The notes beneath the pieces are model-generated. The model had not been told where the DNA came from. It was given only the letters and a program-made list of their open reading frames with translations, and did not search any database. From Alcanivorax sp. DSM 26293 (lineage in GTDB: Bacteria > Pseudomonadota > Gammaproteobacteria > Pseudomonadales > Alcanivoracaceae), in assembly GCF_900107995.1 (NCBI RefSeq), contig NZ_FNUM01000005.1, forward strand, positions 237,539-301,538: a DNA stretch of 64,000 bases, read 5' to 3'. A program made the translations under genes and the position numbers. This document shows, in pieces, positions 61,201 through 64,000 of the stretch. Every line of letters begins with the position of its first letter. The first letter of the stretch is position 1.

Positions 61201-61728
61201 ATGAAAACCCCTTTGCTTGCTACCACCGCCATCCTCGGCGCTATCACTCTTTCCACCCCGGTCTTTGCCTCTCACAGTGTCTATGGCGTGCTCAAAGGCG
61301 GCTGGACCGATCTGGATGACCGGGATATCCCCTCCGAAGTGGACACCACCGATACCACCGTCTCGCTGCTGGGTGGCGTCAGCTTTCCCCTGGCCCGCGA
61401 TAGCTTCTCCGTTGGCGTAGAAGGCGGCGCGGTGTGGCTGGGTGACTACGGCGACGGCAATGAAGTCGATATTTCCGGCATCGAAGCCGCCGCCATCGGC
61501 AAGGCCCGCCTCGCCACCGGCACCGACCTGTTCCTGCGCGCCGGCGCCCTGCGCTGGGACGCGGAATTCGACCACGGCAGCGACGAAGACGGCACCGACG
61601 GTTTCTGGGGGGTGGGCTTCAGCTACGGCCTCGACAACCTGAAATTCCGCGGCAGCGTGGACCGCTATTCACTGGATGACGCGGATGTGGAGGCGTATAC
61701 GCTGGGGTTGGAGTATCGGTTTAACTGA
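61201..61728 (+). CDS. Small outer-membrane beta-barrel protein
   Basis: A 175-residue protein with signal peptide ending STPVFAS and a barrel of about eight strands: HSVYGVLKGGWTDLDD, TVSLLGGVSFPL, FWGVGFSYGLD, RGSVDRYSLDD and a final TLGLEYRFN. This is the outer-membrane beta-barrel (OMP_b-brl) type. AGGGAG lies before ATG 61201. Role unknown; the acidic turns match other barrels in the window. Confidence 0.85.
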   Translation: MKTPLLATTAILGAITLSTPVFASHSVYGVLKGGWTDLDDRDIPSEVDTTDTTVSLLGGVSFPLARDSFSVGVEGGAVWLGDYGDGNEVDISGIEAAAIGKARLATGTDLFLRAGALRWDAEFDHGSDEDGTDGFWGVGFSYGLDNLKFRGSVDRYSLDDADVEAYTLGLEYRFN

Positions 61729-61805
61729 TTAACCCCGCCTCCGGTTTTGTAGGAGCTATGCTTGCATGGCGAATGGAGCTCGCTAGTCACAGAGGAAGTG
61801 ATGGA

Positions 61806-62171
61806 ATGCAGGAAGTAAGATCGAATTTGTACCCTTGCCGGCATTGTAGTGAAACAGGTATTTGCACATCCGGTGAAGAAGGAAAAAGCTGCCGGGCTTG
61901 TGTGAAATATCACGAATTGAAAGGCCGGGAATTTACCGGCCTGGCGTGTGGTACCTGTGGAGGGCTGGGGCAGTCAGAACCCATAACAGAGAGAATGAAC
62001 AAGCGAATCAAGCCTGTGCTGGCGATGATTATCGTTTTCTCGGTCCTTATCTTTATCTTTCTTTTGGCACTGACCAAGAATCCACATTTCCCCGAGTTTC
62101 TGGCTTTTGGTGGCACTCTGATTGGAGGGATAACAGCGTTTTATTTTAATGCCAAGAGTGGCAGTGCATAG
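61806..62171 (+). CDS. Cysteine-rich zinc-finger membrane protein
   Basis: A 121-residue protein. The N-terminal half has DnaJ-like CxxC pairs (YPCRHCSETGICTSG, KSCRACVKYH, LACGTCGGLG), probably binding zinc, followed by two membrane helices (about 72-92 and 97-115). ATG 61806 is used, with AGAGGAAG upstream; the frame from 61758 includes a repeat fragment. No family is recognised. A redox or chaperone-related membrane role is possible. Confidence 0.7.
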   Translation: MQEVRSNLYPCRHCSETGICTSGEEGKSCRACVKYHELKGREFTGLACGTCGGLGQSEPITERMNKRIKPVLAMIIVFSVLIFIFLLALTKNPHFPEFLAFGGTLIGGITAFYFNAKSGSA

Positions 62172-62184
62172 TAGGTTCTTCATA

Positions 62185-62274
62185 TTGAGATTGGGATATG
62201 GGGTGCATATTTTTACTCATATATAAGTAAATTATCGCCATAATGTTGATATTTACTCATATAAGAGTAAATAT
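62185..62274 (+). promoter_or_regulatory. hipBA promoter region with two matched operators
   Basis: Palindromes TTTACTCATATATAAGTAAA (62212-62231) and TTTACTCATATAAGAGTAAA (62252-62271) share the arm TTTACTC and begin exactly 40 bases apart, close to four helical turns. The second ends 3 bases before the antitoxin start. A possible promoter is TTGAGA (62185-62190) with TATTTT (62208-62213), 17-base spacing, whose start site would fall in the first operator. Autorepression by HipB is the expected use. Confidence 0.78.
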
Positions 62275-62520
62275 ATGGCTATGGATATTCTCCCCGAAAT
62301 CGGCCAGAACCTCCGCCTGGCGCGTCGTAAGTCATACCCTGATGACACCCTGGAGGACTTTGCCCTGCGCATTGGTGTGAGCAGGGCGACGCTGCAGCGG
62401 ATGGAGAAGGGAGATCTGAGTGTGTCTCTGGGCAAATACTTCCAGGCGGCAACCTTGCTGGGCCTGGAGGCGCCTTTCCATACCTTGCTGAAGCCAAAGC
62501 AGAGTCTGTTCGATGATTAG
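62275..62520 (+). CDS. hipB: HipB-like HTH antitoxin/regulator
   Basis: An 81-residue XRE protein with one helix-turn-helix (LEDFALRIGVSRATLQRMEKGD, in parts, about residues 28-52). It overlaps the HipA-like gene by 8 bases, the standard antitoxin-first order. It should bind the paired operators immediately upstream and neutralise HipA. ATG 62275 is chosen; a second ATG is two codons later. Base composition of the promoter is distinctly AT-richer than neighbours. Confidence 0.88.
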   Translation: MAMDILPEIGQNLRLARRKSYPDDTLEDFALRIGVSRATLQRMEKGDLSVSLGKYFQAATLLGLEAPFHTLLKPKQSLFDD

Positions 62521-63751
62521 GCAGCGCTACGACCTGTACCTGAATACCCGGCAGACCGGCATCGTCCATGCCGCGGACGTGGTGCTGGTGGAGGAATCCG
62601 GTTTCCTGACCCGGGTGGGCTTTCGATATCGGCCGGACTATCTGGCTGAGCCCTCGGCGTTCCCCATCGATCCGGTGCAGCTTCCCCTACAGAGCGGTCC
62701 TTTTGAATTCGAATGCCACAGGGGGGCAAGCCCTGCCTTTCTGGATGACTACCTGCCGGATAACTGGGGACGCAAGATCCTGGTGCAACTGGCGCTTTTC
62801 AGAGACAAAGAAAAGCTCAATGCCTATAGCGTCATTGATACGTTGGCGATGCTGGGCAGCAGCCGCATCGGCGCCATATCACTGGTCCGACAGGGTGAGG
62901 CGCCGCAGTTTGATTCGGGGTACGCCATCGATCAACTGGGCGCTGCGGAGCAGGCGGCCCAGCAGATCGATCAGATAGACCTGGGCGGCGTCGACCTTGA
63001 TGAAATGAGCCTGCTTTACCTGGCCAATGCAGGGACCGGCGTGGGCGGCGCCCGCCCGAAAGCCCTGTTGTTTAATGGCGGGGGGCAGTACCTAGCCAAA
63101 TTCAACCGCATCACCCATGACAGCTATAACAATGCCCGGGTAGAGCTGGCTTGCTTGAAGATGGCCCGTGCGGCGGGCATCCGGATGCATGACGGCAAGA
63201 TCATTGAAGGGATCAACGGCCGTGAAGTGTTGTTGCTGGACCGTTTTGATATGGATGGCCCGGCGAGAAAACACCTGATTACCGTCAACGGACTTCTCAA
63301 GGAACCTGCCTCGCAGATGGACCTGGGCCAGGCGTTCCGTTACGACCATGTCAGCGACCTGATCAAGAAATATTCCTGCCAAGTGGAAGAGGACCTGATA
63401 CAGCTTCTCAAACTCATGCTTTTCAATCGCGCCATCAACAATACCGATGATCACGAGCGCAACTTCAGCCTGATGCACAGCGAACAAGGCTATCACCTGG
63501 CACCGGCCTATGATCTGGTGCCGAGCCTGACCACCAACATGCACCATGCCGCCAGCTACCAGTATCAGGCTTACCCGCCAACACCTACCGAGGCGCTAAA
63601 CGAGGGGAGAATTTTTAAATTACCCCGTGGCAAGGTGGAGAAGGCAGCGCGGGAGGTGATTGGTGCAGTTGAGCTGTGGGTGGAGTTCGCCGCAAATGTT
63701 GGGGTTGCTGATGAGGATATTGAGAAGGTATCCCGAGTGATCAAGGTCTAG
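62513..63751 (+). CDS. hipA: HipA-like serine/threonine kinase toxin
   Basis: A 412-residue HipA-family protein. An N-terminal couple-HipA domain (1-110) precedes the kinase: glycine-rich GTGVGGARPKAL (174-185), ATP-binding Lys in YLAKF (K196), catalytic NNTDDHERNF (309-318) and DLVPS (334-338). All catalytic residues are present, so the toxin should be active. E. coli HipA phosphorylates glutamyl-tRNA synthetase and causes persistence; the target here may differ. It shares an 8-base overlap with hipB. Confidence 0.93.
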   Translation: MIRQRYDLYLNTRQTGIVHAADVVLVEESGFLTRVGFRYRPDYLAEPSAFPIDPVQLPLQSGPFEFECHRGASPAFLDDYLPDNWGRKILVQLALFRDKEKLNAYSVIDTLAMLGSSRIGAISLVRQGEAPQFDSGYAIDQLGAAEQAAQQIDQIDLGGVDLDEMSLLYLANAGTGVGGARPKALLFNGGGQYLAKFNRITHDSYNNARVELACLKMARAAGIRMHDGKIIEGINGREVLLLDRFDMDGPARKHLITVNGLLKEPASQMDLGQAFRYDHVSDLIKKYSCQVEEDLIQLLKLMLFNRAINNTDDHERNFSLMHSEQGYHLAPAYDLVPSLTTNMHHAASYQYQAYPPTPTEALNEGRIFKLPRGKVEKAAREVIGAVELWVEFAANVGVADEDIEKVSRVIKV

Positions 63752-63978
63752 GCTTGGGAAGTAGATGATTAATGGGTGCGACTTGCCGTTGATGACCGTT
63801 GTGCCATAAACCAGTATCCGAGATGTTAAATACAACTCTATAGGCGTTGCATGTCTCTAGTTATAGACACCACAGACTATGTTGGAAAATATCAAGAAGC
63901 GCATCTGGTAATCACCCCGAAATTTAGCCCTGCTCAAAAGTAGAATTTTCTCGTAACCTAGCACGAAGGAGATTCTGC

Positions 63979-64000
63979 ATGAAGAAGTCACGATTTTCGG
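63979..64000 (+). CDS. Start of a probable IS3-family transposase OrfA, cut by window end
   Basis: Only seven codons (MKKSRFS) are visible. This opening is typical of IS3-family OrfA proteins. AAGGAG at 63966-63971 is placed 7 bases before ATG 63979. The 227 bases after hipA are AT-richer and lack other genes; the sequence TGCTCAAAAGTAGAATTTTC just upstream could belong to the insertion-sequence end. The call depends on sequence beyond the window. Confidence 0.5.

Overview
The window looks like a chromosomal stretch of a GC-rich gammaproteobacterium. MiaB, RhlB, GlpE, RapA, a PIN-PhoH protein, an aa3-type cytochrome oxidase locus and Pseudomonas-style GTAGGAGC repeats all point to the Oceanospirillales/Pseudomonadales. 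Gene content and repeat style resemble Alcanivorax, but that genus call is an inference from memory. No rRNA, tRNA or CRISPR array was seen. Coding density is high, with short same-strand operons separated by palindromic terminators or REP-like repeats.

Layout. 1-2171: a truncated beta-propeller gene, then an ECF sigma/anti-sigma pair. 2196-6369: miaB, then a periplasmic copper-chaperone pair (Sco, PCuAC), an outer-membrane porin-like protein and a small PstS-like protein. 6399-11921: inverted repeats, a secreted EEP-family phosphodiesterase, a TIGR02001-like outer-membrane protein, a lipoprotein, an M14-like peptidase, a papain-like hydrolase and an ICMT-like membrane methyltransferase. 12233-20944: phoH, an unknown 336-residue protein, ompW, rhlB-glpE, DUF1145, a DUF938 methyltransferase, an SDR, an acyltransferase and a START protein. 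21212-30838: a sialidase-like/membrane-protein pair, a sodium:solute symporter, a membrane cold-shock-domain fusion, a FemAB-like acyltransferase, M48 peptidase-LemA and an Mpo1-like protein. 30999-40333: the cytochrome c oxidase locus. Assembly genes (cyoE, ctaA, a hypothetical, SURF1) lie on the minus strand; coxB, coxA, ctaG and coxC lie on the plus strand. 40594-47076: carboxylesterase, rapA, an XRE regulator divergent from a small membrane protein, two mini zinc-ribbon proteins and a hydrolase.

47188-55176 (minus strand) is the most distinctive unit. A guanidine-I (ykkC) riboswitch leads into an ABC transporter (binding protein, permease, ATPase), two DUF1989 proteins and a biotin-dependent 'urea carboxylase'. 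Together they read as a guanidine import and degradation operon: uptake, ATP-dependent carboxylation, then deimination of carboxyguanidine to allophanate. The allophanate hydrolase that should finish the pathway is not in the window.

55414-61728 holds housekeeping and envelope genes: dienelactone hydrolase, glutathione peroxidase, HopJ-like, GIY-YIG, a LemA-TPM-TPM operon and a small beta-barrel. 61746-64000 is more accessory in character: a zinc-finger membrane protein, a HipBA toxin-antitoxin module preceded by two matched operators, and the first codons of a probable IS3-family transposase. Gaps between genes hold at least three families of intergenic inverted or mosaic repeats.
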